A program made the translations under genes and the position numbers. A DNA stretch of 50,324 nt from an uncultured Collinsella sp. (GTDB lineage: Bacteria; Actinomycetota; Coriobacteriia; Coriobacteriales; Coriobacteriaceae), in assembly GCA_902461085.1 (NCBI GenBank), contig CABPWH010000005.1, forward strand, positions 1 to 50,324, read 5' to 3'. Shown here piece by piece: positions 40,175 through 49,388 of this stretch; the stretch's first letter is position 1, and each line of letters starts with the position of its first letter. The notes beneath the pieces are model-generated. The model had not been told where the DNA came from, did no database searches, and saw only the letters and a program-made list of their open reading frames with translations.

Positions 40175-41680
40175 ATGGCTTTGACCGACATCTCGCATCC
40201 CACCGACATTGCAATGCTCACCGATCTGTACGAGCTCACTATGGCCCAGGGCCTGTGGGAGAGCGGCAAGGCCAATGAGCAGGGTTGTTTTACCGCGTTT
40301 TACCGCGACCATCCCTTTGGCAGCGCCTATGCCGTCATGTGTGGCACCGCCGAGCTGCCCGAGCTCGTCGAGAACCTGCGCTTTACGCCCGAGGATATCG
40401 ACTACCTCGCCTCGCTTGAGGCCCCTGCCGGCGGCGCGATGTTCAAGTCCGCATTCCTCGACTACCTGCGCGATTTTCGTGCGCATGTAAATATCGACGC
40501 CGTCCCCGAGGGCGAGCTCGTCTTTCCGCGCGAGCCCATGGTGCGCGTCACCGGTCCTGCGCTCGAGTGCCAGCTGCTTGAGACGGCGCTGCTCAACATC
40601 GTCGGGTTCCAGACGCTTGTCGCCACCAAGACGGCGCGCGTGGTGCTCGCCGCCGACGGTCGCCCCGTGGCGGAGTTTGGCCTGCGCCGCGCCCAGGGTC
40701 CCGATGGCGGCCTGGCCGTTGCGCGCGCGAGCTACGTCGCCGGCTGCTCCTCTACGTCCAATGTGCTCGCCGGCCGCCGCTACGGTATTCCCGTCTTTGG
40801 CACGCATGCGCACAGCTGGGTGATGAGCTTCGATTCCGAGCTCGAGGCCTTCCGCGCCTTTGCCAAGTCGAGCCCCAAGAACTGCACGCTGCTCATCGAC
40901 ACCTACGATGTGCGCGAGGGCTGCGAGCATGCCATTACGGTTGCCAAGGAGATGGAGGCGGCGGGCGAGCGCCTGTCGGCTATTCGCATTGACTCGGGCG
41001 ACCTCGCCAAGCTCTCCAAGTATGTCCGCGGTCGTTTCGATGCCGAGGGCCTGCCCTATGTGGGGATCTCGGTTTCTAACGATCTGGATGAGTACACGAT
41101 TCAGTCGCTGCTCGACCAGGGCGCGCCCATCGATAGCTTTGGCGTGGGCACCAAGCTCGCGACCTGCTACGACCAGCCGGCGCTGGGCGGCGTGTACAAG
41201 CTTTCCGCCCGCCGTGCGAGCGAGGCCGACCCGTGGACGCCGGTGGTCAAGCTCTCCGAGCAGCCCTACAAGCGCACGATCCCGGGCGTGCAGCGCGTGC
41301 GCCGTTATTACGACGGCTTTGGCGGCCCGGTCTGCGACATGATTTACGACGAGGACCATCTGGTGGGGGAGGGCGCCGCGCGCGGCAATACCCTCGTGGC
41401 CGTGAATGATGCCGCCCTGGTGACCGACGTGTCGGAGCTTGAGTATCGCGAGCTGCTGGTGCCGATCGTGCGCGATGGCAGCGCAGTGGCTCCGCGTGAG
41501 AGCATCCAGGACGCGCGCGAGCGCTGTGTTTGGGCGCTCGATCATCTGGACGCAGCTTTCAAGCGCTTCCTGTACCCGCAGACCTATGTGGTGGGCATGG
41601 AGCAGGGCCTGGCCCAGGTGCGCGACGAGCTCGTGCGCAAGAACATGGCCGCGGCCTCGGCTTTTCCCTGGGCAAAATGA
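40175..41680 (+). CDS. pncB: Nicotinate phosphoribosyltransferase
   Basis: 501 aa, family length. MLTDLYELTMAQGLW is the N-terminal hallmark, then FTAFYRDHPFG, EFGLRRAQGPDGG (catalytic region), GTHAHSWVMSF with the catalytic His pair, IRIDSGDLAKLSK and DSFGVGTKLATCYDQPALGGVYKL (phosphate site). It makes nicotinate mononucleotide from nicotinate, PRPP and ATP, the entry to NAD salvage (Preiss-Handler). The ATG follows GAAAGG. It is followed by proB at 79 bp. Confidence 0.95.
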   Translation: MALTDISHPTDIAMLTDLYELTMAQGLWESGKANEQGCFTAFYRDHPFGSAYAVMCGTAELPELVENLRFTPEDIDYLASLEAPAGGAMFKSAFLDYLRDFRAHVNIDAVPEGELVFPREPMVRVTGPALECQLLETALLNIVGFQTLVATKTARVVLAADGRPVAEFGLRRAQGPDGGLAVARASYVAGCSSTSNVLAGRRYGIPVFGTHAHSWVMSFDSELEAFRAFAKSSPKNCTLLIDTYDVREGCEHAITVAKEMEAAGERLSAIRIDSGDLAKLSKYVRGRFDAEGLPYVGISVSNDLDEYTIQSLLDQGAPIDSFGVGTKLATCYDQPALGGVYKLSARRASEADPWTPVVKLSEQPYKRTIPGVQRVRRYYDGFGGPVCDMIYDEDHLVGEGAARGNTLVAVNDAALVTDVSELEYRELLVPIVRDGSAVAPRESIQDARERCVWALDHLDAAFKRFLYPQTYVVGMEQGLAQVRDELVRKNMAAASAFPWAK

Positions 41681-41759
41681 TTCCTTGGACGGTAGGGGCG
41701 AGTCACGCTCCCTTGGCCGCCAGCTCGGCCGTTCGCTGAACAGTTGATTGGTTTGACGT

Positions 41760-42887
41760 ATGACGACTTCTTATAAAACGATGGTGGTAAAGATCGGTTC
41801 GTCCACGGTGGTGGGCGCCGATGGCAAGGTCAACCGCGCCTTTATCGGCGGACTTGCCGATCAAGCCGCAGCGCTGCGCAAGCTCGGCTGGCGTCTGGTC
41901 GTGGTGAGCTCGGGCGCTATCGCCTGTGGCTATCCCGTGTTGGGCTTCGACCGCAAGCCGGTCGGCGACCTTCCGAGCCTGCAGGCCTGCGCCTCGGCTG
42001 GTCAGTGCATCATCTCGTCGGCCTACGACGAGGAGTTCCATGCGCGCGACCTGCTCACCTCGCTCGTGCTGCTCACGCGTCACGACACGGCGCGTCGCAC
42101 GTCCTACCTGCACGCGCGCGACGCCCTGCTGCGTCTGGTGGAGCTGGGCGTGGTGCCGGTCGTCAACGAGAACGACACCGTTACCGTCGACGAGATCAAG
42201 TTTGGCGACAACGACACGCTGGCGGCGCTCGTGAGCTGCCTGGTTTCCGCCGACCTGTGCGTGACGCTGTCCGACATCGACGGCCTCTACACCGCCAATC
42301 CGCACGAGGATCCGACGGCCGAGTTTGTCCCGGTCGTGCATAAGATCGATGCCAAGATCATTGCCTCGGCGGGTGATTCTTCGACCTCGGTGGGTACGGG
42401 CGGCATGATCACCAAGATTCGCGCGAGCCGCATCCTGATGACGGCGGGCATTCAGAGCGTGATTTGCTCGGGCGAGGAGCCCGATGCGCTCGTGCGCCTC
42501 GCCCGCGGCGAGAGCGTGGGCACGCTGTTCGATCCGCCGGCGGAGCGTCTGGACATCGCGCCCCGCAAGCTGTGGATCGCGCTGGGCGACAAGGCACATG
42601 GGTCGGTGACGGTTGATGATGGTGCTGCGAAGGCGCTGGTTAGCCGTGGCTCTTCCTTGCTTGCGGTGGGTATTCGCGAGGTCGATGGCCAGTTTGCCGA
42701 GGGCGATGTGCTCGATGTGTGCGATCCGAGCGGTATGGTCGTCGCCCGCGGTATCGCCGAGGCCGATTCGGACGTGCTGGAACTTGCTGCCGGTCGCCGC
42801 CAGGACCAGATCGCCAGCAACCGCCTGCTCGCTAACCTGGCCGAGAAGCCGGCGATACACAGGGATAACTTGATCGTATTTGCATAA
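41760..42887 (+). CDS. proB: Glutamate 5-kinase
   Basis: 375 aa. The N-terminal amino-acid-kinase domain has VVKIGSSTVVG, VVVSSGAIACG, VNENDTVTVDEIKFGDND (substrate binding) and GTGGMITKIRAS. The C-terminal 100 residues carry a PUA domain (KLWIALGDKAHGSVTVDDGA). It phosphorylates L-glutamate for proline synthesis, and is usually feedback-inhibited by proline. The next enzyme, ProA, is encoded at 44519, but an antisense peptidase gene lies between them. Confidence 0.95.
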   Translation: MTTSYKTMVVKIGSSTVVGADGKVNRAFIGGLADQAAALRKLGWRLVVVSSGAIACGYPVLGFDRKPVGDLPSLQACASAGQCIISSAYDEEFHARDLLTSLVLLTRHDTARRTSYLHARDALLRLVELGVVPVVNENDTVTVDEIKFGDNDTLAALVSCLVSADLCVTLSDIDGLYTANPHEDPTAEFVPVVHKIDAKIIASAGDSSTSVGTGGMITKIRASRILMTAGIQSVICSGEEPDALVRLARGESVGTLFDPPAERLDIAPRKLWIALGDKAHGSVTVDDGAAKALVSRGSSLLAVGIREVDGQFAEGDVLDVCDPSGMVVARGIAEADSDVLELAAGRRQDQIASNRLLANLAEKPAIHRDNLIVFA

Positions 42888-42892
42888 AGAAA

Positions 42893-42929
42893 GACAGCGC
42901 TGCGGATCGTTTCCCGCAGCGCTGTCTTT
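42893..42929 (+). terminator. Intrinsic terminator of proB
   Basis: A 13-bp perfect stem, GACAGCGCTGCGG with CCGCAGCGCTGTC, an 8-nt loop, then TTT. It is 6 bp after the stop codon. Confidence 0.88.
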
Positions 42930-42932
42930 CTC

Positions 42933-42985
42933 GTGCCGGCACTTGGGGACGTTCCTTATGTGCCGGCACTTTGGGACACTCCTTA
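42933..42985. repeat. Palindromic repeat, GGGGACGTTCC family (copy 3)
   Basis: CGTGCCGGCACTTGGGGACG then TTCCTTATGTGCCGGCACTT then TGGGACACTCC, the same two-unit arrangement as at 30206. It lies 2 bp from the stop codon of the antisense peptidase gene. Confidence 0.7.
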
Positions 42986-42986
42986 G

Positions 42987-44405
42987 CTAGAAGATCCGGC
43001 GCAGGTCTCCGCGGTTGAGCGCTTCGTCGAAGAGGTGCTTGAACACCGCGCTGCCGTGTAGGCCGTCGTGCTCGAACTCGTTGGTCACCCAGGCATGCGA
43101 GTTGCCCACGCGGCTGAGCGTATCGAGCTGCATGCCCGAATCGACGTACATATCGTCGAAATACACCGCGGCCTGGAGTGGCACCTCGTTGCAGGCTAGG
43201 CGCTGCGGGTCGTAGATCTTGTCCCAGCTGGTGTCTTCCATCAGCAGGTCCATGGCGGGCTTAAACGGCATAAGCTCGGGCATCTGCTCAAACATCCACG
43301 GGAACATGGCCTCGCCGGTAAACATGAGCGGGCGCGCGAGTGTGTCGAACTCGGCACGATGGGCCTTCTCCTCTGCTGCGGCCCAGCGAATGGGCATGGT
43401 GTCGCCGTCGGCGTAGATAAACTCCTGCAGCGTCCAGTACAGCGGGTTTGTACGCGTGTTGGTGCGCTCGAAGGCGCGCATCAAAAAGCTGTCGGATACC
43501 GAGGAGCCGCAGGTCAGCGTACCGTCGCCGTCAACAAAAGCGTGATCGATAATCCAATGCATGCGCTCAAAGCTCGGCTTCATGCCAAAGTCGCTGCCCA
43601 TGAGCTGTAGGCGCTCGACCGTCATCGGCGAGCCGTCGGGCAGCACGGGCTTCTGGGCCTCGAGCGCATCGGCCAGGGCTGCCACGCGGTCGACGTCAGC
43701 GGGGTAGCGGTCATAATACTGCTGCGTCTTGGCGGCCATGCGCGGGAAGGTGTGCGCGTAGACCTCGCTTGCGCTCGCCGGCACGTGGGGGATGCCGCCG
43801 CAGGTAAAGCTTGCCGCTATGCCCTCGGGGAAGAGCGACAGATAGCTCAACGTCAAAAAGCCGCCGTAGCTCTGCCCGAGTGTGACCCAGGGCTTGCCGC
43901 CAAAGCCCACCAGGCGCAGGTACTCAAAATCGCGCACGATGGAGCTGGCGAGGTGGCGCTTGAGGAAATCCGCCTGCGAGCGTGCGGCATCGGAGCCGGC
44001 CGCCGTCGCGCGCTCACCCAGTGCCTTGATCGTGCGTCCGTCCACGCAGCTACTGCGTCCGGTGCCGCGCTGGTCGGGAAGGACCACGCGGAAGTGCTTG
44101 ACGGCCTCCTCGATCCAGCCATCGCTTGTAGGCGACAGCGGACGCGGGCTCTCGCCGCCGGGGCCGCCTTGCAAAAAGAGGAGGAGCGGTAGATCGTCGT
44201 TGATGCGGTCGGGGGCGCAGACCACGCGGTAGAAGAGCTTGATGCTCTCGGGCGCGCCGGCGATGGGTGCCGGCATGGCGCCGCGGCGCATGGTGCTGCC
44301 GACGGCCAAAAGCATGGGGTCTAGGCCGCGCCAGTCGAGAGGGACATCGATGCTGTGGTCCTCGACATACAGGCCGGGGACGTGGTACGAAGTGATGAGC
44401 GCCAT
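42987..44405 (-). CDS. Alpha/beta hydrolase, S33 proline-iminopeptidase-like
   Basis: 472 aa from ATG 44403-44405, preceded by GGAAG. The family motifs are FLQGGPGGESPRP (oxyanion loop), VVLPDQRGTGRSS, and VTLGQSYGGFLTLSYL, where the Ser in GQSYGG is the nucleophile. The Asp and His of the triad would lie near YVDSGMQLD and HAWVTNEFEHDGLHG. Peptidases of this group release N-terminal proline from peptides. The gene sits between proB and proA on the opposite strand, so both routes of proline supply meet here. Confidence 0.88.
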   Translation of the reverse strand: MALITSYHVPGLYVEDHSIDVPLDWRGLDPMLLAVGSTMRRGAMPAPIAGAPESIKLFYRVVCAPDRINDDLPLLLFLQGGPGGESPRPLSPTSDGWIEEAVKHFRVVLPDQRGTGRSSCVDGRTIKALGERATAAGSDAARSQADFLKRHLASSIVRDFEYLRLVGFGGKPWVTLGQSYGGFLTLSYLSLFPEGIAASFTCGGIPHVPASASEVYAHTFPRMAAKTQQYYDRYPADVDRVAALADALEAQKPVLPDGSPMTVERLQLMGSDFGMKPSFERMHWIIDHAFVDGDGTLTCGSSVSDSFLMRAFERTNTRTNPLYWTLQEFIYADGDTMPIRWAAAEEKAHRAEFDTLARPLMFTGEAMFPWMFEQMPELMPFKPAMDLLMEDTSWDKIYDPQRLACNEVPLQAAVYFDDMYVDSGMQLDTLSRVGNSHAWVTNEFEHDGLHGSAVFKHLFDEALNRGDLRRIF

Positions 44406-44518
44406 GTGATGCTTCCATTCGTTGCGGTGTTTCGGGTTGACCAATTCTACCGCCGTCGGCGAGGGTGCGCATAAATCGGCTACCATGGGTGGCAAACATC
44501 TAAGAGAAAGGGCCGCCC

Positions 44519-45805
44519 ATGTCGGTCGATATAGCCACGTATGTCCACGATCTTGCTGTTGCCGCCAAGGCCGCTTCGGGCGCGCTTGCCACGGCGAGCG
44601 ATGTCCAGCGCCAGGAGGCCGTGCGCGCTATGGCCGCGGCGCTGCGCGACGGCGTTGATTCCATCGTTGCCGCCAATGAGCTCGATATGTCTGCTGCGCG
44701 CGATGCGGGCACCTCGGCGGGGCTTCTCGACCGTCTGCTGCTGACGCCCGAGCGCGTCGAGGGCATGGCCGCCGGTTTGGAGAAGCTCGCCGAGCTGCCC
44801 GATCCCGTCGGCCGCGTGCTCGACCACCGCGTGCTTGCGAGCGGTGTGGACCTGACCCGCGTGAGCGTGCCGTTGGGCCTGGTCGCCATGGTCTACGAGG
44901 CGCGCCCCAACGTGACGGCCGACGCCGCAGGCATCTGCATCCGTACCGGCAACGCCTGCATTCTACGCGGCGGCTCGCTGGCCTATCACTCGTGTGCCAT
45001 GATCGCCGAGCTGCTGGCCGATGCGCTCGAGGCCAAGGGCTTCCCGCGCGAGGCCGTGTCGATGATCGAGTCCACCGACCGCGAGGCCACCGGCGAGCTC
45101 ATGAAGCTCCGCGGTATTGTCGACGTACTCATTCCGCGCGGAGGTGCAGGCCTGATCCAGCGCTGCGTGCGCGAGTCGCTTGTGCCGGTGATCGAGACGG
45201 GCACGGGCAACTGCCACATCTACGTGCATGAATCCGCCGACTTTGATAAGGCGCTCAACATTATCGTTAATGCCAAGACCCAGCGCGTAGGCGTGTGCAA
45301 TGCCGCCGAGTCGCTGCTGGTCGACCGTGCTGTGGCCGATGCGTTTTTGCCCGCGGTCGTGACCGTGCTGCATGACCACGGCGTGCTCATTCACGGCGAC
45401 GAGGCAACCTGCGCCGCATGCGCCGATGCCGGGCTTGTGGAGGGCGATGACTACGTCGCCGCGACTGAGGAGGACTGGGGTCGCGAGTACCTGGCGCTCG
45501 AGATGAGCGTGAAGGTCGTGGCAAACGAGGACGAGGCCATCGCACACATCAACCGCTACGGCACGATGCACTCCGAGGCCATCGTTGCCGAGGATACGGA
45601 TGCTTGCGAGCGCTTCCTCGATGCTGTCGATGCCTCGGCCGTGTACTCCAACGCCAGCACTCGCTTCACTGACGGCGGCGAGTTTGGCCTGGGTGCCGAG
45701 ATCGGCATCTCGACCCAAAAACTCCACGCCCGTGGCCCCTTTGCCGCCGAGGCCCTCACCACCTACAAATACAAGCTCCGCGGCACCGGCCAGGTCCGTC
45801 CCTAA
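44519..45805 (+). CDS. proA: Gamma-glutamyl phosphate reductase
   Basis: 428 aa, family length. RPNVTADAAGICIRTGNACILRGGS binds the nucleotide, and QRVGVCNAAESLLVD contains the catalytic Cys; NASTRFTDGGEFGLGAEIGISTQKLHARGP is the ProA signature. It reduces glutamyl-5-phosphate with NADPH on the way to proline. AGAAAGGG precedes ATG 44519. Divergent from the S33 peptidase, with an intergenic gap of 113 bp. Confidence 0.96.
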   Translation: MSVDIATYVHDLAVAAKAASGALATASDVQRQEAVRAMAAALRDGVDSIVAANELDMSAARDAGTSAGLLDRLLLTPERVEGMAAGLEKLAELPDPVGRVLDHRVLASGVDLTRVSVPLGLVAMVYEARPNVTADAAGICIRTGNACILRGGSLAYHSCAMIAELLADALEAKGFPREAVSMIESTDREATGELMKLRGIVDVLIPRGGAGLIQRCVRESLVPVIETGTGNCHIYVHESADFDKALNIIVNAKTQRVGVCNAAESLLVDRAVADAFLPAVVTVLHDHGVLIHGDEATCAACADAGLVEGDDYVAATEEDWGREYLALEMSVKVVANEDEAIAHINRYGTMHSEAIVAEDTDACERFLDAVDASAVYSNASTRFTDGGEFGLGAEIGISTQKLHARGPFAAEALTTYKYKLRGTGQVRP

Positions 45806-45821
45806 CGCCCGCGCAAACAAA

Positions 45822-45860
45822 AACCACCACAAAGGTGCCTGTCCCCTTTGTGGTGGTTTT
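45822..45860. repeat. CCACCACAAAGG palindromic repeat (copy 6)
   Basis: Perfect CCACCACAAAGG/CCTTTGTGGTGG stem with loop TGCCTGTCC, between convergent proA and the HD gene. Both sides have runs (AAAA and TTTT), so it can terminate in both directions. Confidence 0.9.
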
Positions 45861-45875
45861 AGGTGGCGTTGACGG

Positions 45876-46475
45876 TTAGGCCTGGAAGGTATCTCGGTCG
45901 GGGGCGAAGGACTGCATGGCCGCGATGGTGCGGTCAAAGAGCTCGGGGAGCTCCCAGCCCAACATCTCGGCGCCCTGCGAAATCACGTCGCGCGAGCAGC
46001 CGGCGGCAAAGCGTTTGTCCTTGAACTTCTTCTTGAGCGACTTAGTCGTAAAGTCCATAACGCTCTTGCTCGGGCGCATGATGACGGCAGCGCCGATCAG
46101 GCCGGTGAGCTCATCGCAGGCAAACAGGATCTTTTCCATCTGCAGCTCGGGCTTGGGTAGTGAGGTGTTGAAGTCCGACGTGTGCGTCTGGATGGCGCGA
46201 ATGAGCTCGGGAGACGCACCTTCGCCCTCAAGAATCTCGGCAGCATAGATGGTGTGGTTAATGGGGTCGTCCTCATGCTCCTCCCAATCCAGGTCGTGCA
46301 GCAGACCGACGATGCCCCAAAACTCCTCGTTCTCGGGGTCGAACTCGCGCGCAAAGTAGCGCATAGTGCCCTCGACCGTCTCGCCATGGGTGATATGGAA
46401 CGGGTCCTTGTTGTGCTCATTGAGCAGTTCGAACGCGCGGTCGCGGGTGATTCCGGCGGTAAGCGGCTCTGCCAT
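45876..46475 (-). CDS. HD-domain protein
   Basis: 199 aa. GLLHDLDWEEHEDD is the HD metal-binding pair, and THTSDF and ACDELTG supply further His/Asp ligands. The N-terminal LNEHNKDPFHITHGETVEGTMRYFA matches the HDIG/YfbR-like hydrolase start. Such proteins are metal-dependent phosphohydrolases, often on nucleotides, but the substrate is unknown. The C-terminal half (AVIMRPSKSVMDFTTKSLKKKFKDKRFAAG) recurs in HDIG-type hydrolases. The ATG follows AAGGAG. Confidence 0.85.
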   Translation of the reverse strand: MAEPLTAGITRDRAFELLNEHNKDPFHITHGETVEGTMRYFAREFDPENEEFWGIVGLLHDLDWEEHEDDPINHTIYAAEILEGEGASPELIRAIQTHTSDFNTSLPKPELQMEKILFACDELTGLIGAAVIMRPSKSVMDFTTKSLKKKFKDKRFAAGCSRDVISQGAEMLGWELPELFDRTIAAMQSFAPDRDTFQA

Positions 46476-46530
46476 AAGAGACTCCTTGTGCTCGTGGGTA
46501 TCGATAAGAATGAATACTACTAGAACAAGA

Positions 46531-46571
46531 AAACCACCACAAAGGTGCCTGTTCCCTTTGTGGTGGTTTTT
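46531..46571. repeat. CCACCACAAAGG palindromic repeat (copy 7)
   Basis: As copy 6 but with one loop change (GTTCCC for GTCCCC). It lies downstream of carD on the minus strand. Confidence 0.88.
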
Positions 46572-46583
46572 GGCGCGGATGGG

Positions 46584-47069
46584 TTAGTTGAGGGCGGCTT
46601 GGGCTAGGCGGGCTTCGGCGGCCTCCTCGGTGACGCCAAGGGCCACGGCGAACTCCTCGATGGAGCGGCGTTTGGCCTCCTTGAGTACGCGCATGTAGTA
46701 GGAGCTGGGTTTTTTATCAGCTTCCTCGGCCCGGCGAATGCGGTGCATCATGGTCTTTGCCACGCGGACCGTCTCGGGCGCGCCCAGCTTGAGCTGCTGC
46801 TTAAAGTGTGTCTCCTCAAGCGAGCTGTTGCGCTCGGTAAAGGTGTCACACTCCAGCTCGTCATAGTGGCTCAGCAGGTGCTCGGCATCTTGCTGAGAGA
46901 TGGCGGCGTGCAGACGGTCGGCCTGCGCCACGGGGTACATGAGGATCGTCTGCGCATGTCCCTGCTTGGTCTCGAGCAGCAGCATGGGCTGCGGTGTGTC
47001 GTCCCTAAAACCGACGACGGTGCAGACTCCCTGGCCCGGATGAATGACGTGTTGACCGATTGAGAACAT
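46584..47069 (-). CDS. CarD-family transcriptional regulator
   Basis: 161 aa. FSIGQHVIHPGQGVCTVVGF is the start of the CarD/TRCF RNA-polymerase-interacting domain, a Tudor-like fold. The rest is a helical bundle with VAKTMMHRIRRAEEADKKPSSYYMRVLKEAKRRSIEEFAVALGV. Members of the family bind the RNA polymerase beta subunit and stabilise open promoter complexes. GGAGGTAGC precedes the ATG. The family is common in Actinobacteria. Confidence 0.9.
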   Translation of the reverse strand: MFSIGQHVIHPGQGVCTVVGFRDDTPQPMLLLETKQGHAQTILMYPVAQADRLHAAISQQDAEHLLSHYDELECDTFTERNSSLEETHFKQQLKLGAPETVRVAKTMMHRIRRAEEADKKPSSYYMRVLKEAKRRSIEEFAVALGVTEEAAEARLAQAALN

Positions 47070-47411
47070 GCTACCTCCAACTTATACGAATTTACGTATG
47101 TCTAGAATAACACACTGACGTGCGCAAACCCGTACTTTATGCAGGAAAAGCACACAACTCTGATAGGTAAGAGTATTCGATAACAGACGCAGCTCATTCA
47201 CGCCTTTATGCATTTTCAACGCCTGCATAATCTGCAGGCAGACCGGCATCTTTGAGTGACTCCATACAAGCTGTAGTCATTTTTGTGCATATGCAATATC
47301 TATTAGCTTTACCCTGCGACAGTGCCCGTCGCTTGTGATAGAGTGCTACAAACTCTGGCTTTTGCCCTACGAGTGACCAAGAGCTCGGGGGCTTTAACAC
47401 AAGGAGGATCT
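47070..47411. other. AT-rich intergenic region between carD and argS
   Basis: A divergent gap of about 340 bp. It contains a possible palindrome ATACG-CGTAT before carD, a CCTGC/GCAGG mini-hairpin near 47222, and an AAGGAGG site for argS. No tRNA, no T-box, no known leader and no convincing ORF were found. Confidence 0.4.
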
Positions 47412-49265
47412 ATGCCCGAGAAGATTGAAGAGCTGGTACGCGCTGCGCTTGCTGCGGCCCAGGAGGCCGGCGACCTTTCCGCATTTGAACTTGACGATTG
47501 CGCTATCGAGCGACCGGCTGACACTTCTCATGGCGAGTGGACCTCTACCATGGCCCTGAAGTCCGCCAAGCTGGCCCACTGCGCCCCGCGCAAGATCGCC
47601 GAGGCCATCGTTGCCCATATGCCCGAGGACCCCGCGATCGAGAAGGTCGAGATCGCAGGCCCCGGCTTCATCAACTTCTACCTCTCCGTTGCCGTCAAGA
47701 ATGCCATCTTTGGCGAGGCTCGCGAGAAGGGTATGGACTTTGCTAAGTCCAACGTCGGTGGTGGCCTGAAGACCCAGGTCGAGTTCGTTTCCGCCAACCC
47801 CGTCGGTCCCATGCACATCGGCCACGGCCGCTGGGCCGCGCTGGGCGACTCGCTCTGCCGCGTTATGGATCACGCCGGTTACGACATCCAGCGTGAGTTC
47901 TACATCAACGACCACGGCTCTCAGATGAACACCTTCGGCAACTCCATCAGCACGCGCTATATGCAGCTTGCCGACATCATCGCCAAGCAGGGTGTGGATA
48001 TCGACGAGGCTCACAAGCTGCTGATCGCAGACCGCGACGCCTTTGTTGCCGACGAGAACGACGAGCACCCCGAGACCCATCCGTACCAGGACAACTTTGC
48101 CGAGACTCTGGGCAAGGACTCCTACGGCGGCGACTACATCATCGACGAGGCCGCCGAGTTCTGGCGCACCGACGGCGATAAGTGGGTCAACGCCGATCCG
48201 CAGAAGCGCATGGAGAGCTTCCGCGAGCGCGGCTATGTAAAGATGGTCGACAACATGCGCGACCTCTGCCACGCCGTCAATTGCGACTTCGATCGTTGGT
48301 TCTCCGAGCGCTCGCTGTATGTGAAGGACACCGAGGGCGAGACCGCCGGCACCTCCGCCGTCGACCGCGCTTTTGAGAAGCTCGACAAGATGGGCTACCT
48401 CTACACCAAGGACGGTGCCCTGTGGTTCCGCTCCACCGACCTGGGCGATGACAAGGACCGCGTCCTGATCAAGTCCGACGGCGAGTACACCTACTTCGCC
48501 TCCGACGTTGCCTATCACTGGGATAAGTTCCAGCGCGTCGACCACGTCATCGACATCTGGGGCGCCGACCACCACGGCTACATCGAGCGCGTCCGCTGCG
48601 TCTGCGACGCTCTTGGCTATCCCGGCAAGTTTGAGGTTCTGCTGGGCCAGCTCGTCAACCTGCTGCGTAACGGCAAGCCCGTCCGTATGTCCAAGCGTAA
48701 GGGCACCATGGTGACCCTGCAGGAGCTCGTCGACGAGGTCGGCTCCGACGCTGCCCGTTACACCCTCATCTCCAAGAGCTCCAACCAGATGGTCGACTTC
48801 GATATTGAGGCCGTCAAGAAGCGCGACAACTCCAACCCGGTGTACTACGTGCAGTACGCTCACGCCCGCGTGTGCTCCATCCTGCGCCGTGCCGCTGACG
48901 TTACGCCCGAGCAGGCTGACGAGATGGGCATGAAGGCCGTCGCCGCCAAGGCCATCGGTGAGAACGTCGATTACTCGCTGCTGACCGACCCGACCGAGCT
49001 CGCCCTTTCGCGCAAGCTCAACGAGCTCACCGACCTCATCGCCAGCTGCGCTCGCGACCGCGCCCCGTTCCGTCTGACGCACTTTGCTGAGGAACTCGCC
49101 GGCGACTTCCACAGCTTCTACGCTGCCTGTCAGGTGCTGCCGAGCGAGGGCCGTCCCGTCGACCCCGAGCTTTCGCGTGCCCGTCTGGCCGCTTGCGATG
49201 CCGTCCGTGTGACGCTCGCCCTGGTGCTCACCCTCGTTGGCGTTTCCGCGCCCGAGCAGATGTAA
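47412..49265 (+). CDS. argS: Arginyl-tRNA synthetase
   Basis: 617 aa from ATG 47412 behind AAGGAGG. The N-terminal Add-1 domain leads to VEFVSANPVGPMHIGHGRWAALGDSL, which holds the HIGH motif and the ArgRS Asn-Pro signature. Then EFYINDHGSQMNTFGNS, VHD-like WGADHHGYIERV and the KMSKS equivalent VRMSKRKGTMVT. The C-terminal anticodon-binding helical domain (NPVYYVQYAHARVCSILRRA) is complete. It loads tRNA-Arg in the cytoplasm. It is followed by a terminator and a Rho-like gene, a frequent order in Actinobacteria. Confidence 0.96.
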   Translation: MPEKIEELVRAALAAAQEAGDLSAFELDDCAIERPADTSHGEWTSTMALKSAKLAHCAPRKIAEAIVAHMPEDPAIEKVEIAGPGFINFYLSVAVKNAIFGEAREKGMDFAKSNVGGGLKTQVEFVSANPVGPMHIGHGRWAALGDSLCRVMDHAGYDIQREFYINDHGSQMNTFGNSISTRYMQLADIIAKQGVDIDEAHKLLIADRDAFVADENDEHPETHPYQDNFAETLGKDSYGGDYIIDEAAEFWRTDGDKWVNADPQKRMESFRERGYVKMVDNMRDLCHAVNCDFDRWFSERSLYVKDTEGETAGTSAVDRAFEKLDKMGYLYTKDGALWFRSTDLGDDKDRVLIKSDGEYTYFASDVAYHWDKFQRVDHVIDIWGADHHGYIERVRCVCDALGYPGKFEVLLGQLVNLLRNGKPVRMSKRKGTMVTLQELVDEVGSDAARYTLISKSSNQMVDFDIEAVKKRDNSNPVYYVQYAHARVCSILRRAADVTPEQADEMGMKAVAAKAIGENVDYSLLTDPTELALSRKLNELTDLIASCARDRAPFRLTHFAEELAGDFHSFYAACQVLPSEGRPVDPELSRARLAACDAVRVTLALVLTLVGVSAPEQM

Positions 49266-49312
49266 GCTACGGGTCATTTGACCGTACAGACTTGGTTTAA
49301 CTAAGCCTTGAA

Positions 49313-49343
49313 AGCCCGATCTCCCACGGAGGTCGGGCTTTTT
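49313..49343 (+). terminator. Intrinsic terminator of argS
   Basis: AGCCCGATCTC and GAGGTCGGGCT (11-bp stem with a G-U pair) and a 5-nt loop, followed by TTTTT. It lies 48 bp after the stop codon. Confidence 0.85.
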
Positions 49344-49388
49344 GCAAACGCCGACGTATTGACGAATTTGGAACTGCTGGAAATACGA

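Noticed and set aside
39611..41545. 644-codon open frame opposite pncB
   Set aside because: Shadow of pncB and of the coiled-coil protein gene. Composition is repetitive and Arg/His-rich.
19423..46571. Repeated hairpin words as a possible CRISPR array
   Set aside because: The copies are scattered across 27 kb, singly, at gene ends. There are no regular spacers and no cas genes.
47206..47280. 24-codon ORF on the minus strand in the carD-argS gap (MTTACMESLKDAG start)
   Set aside because: No ribosome site, and it sits inside a longer random frame. It could be real, but nothing visible supports it.
47394..49277. 627-codon open frame opposite argS
   Set aside because: Antisense shadow of a complete argS gene. 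The translation has no recognisable domain.
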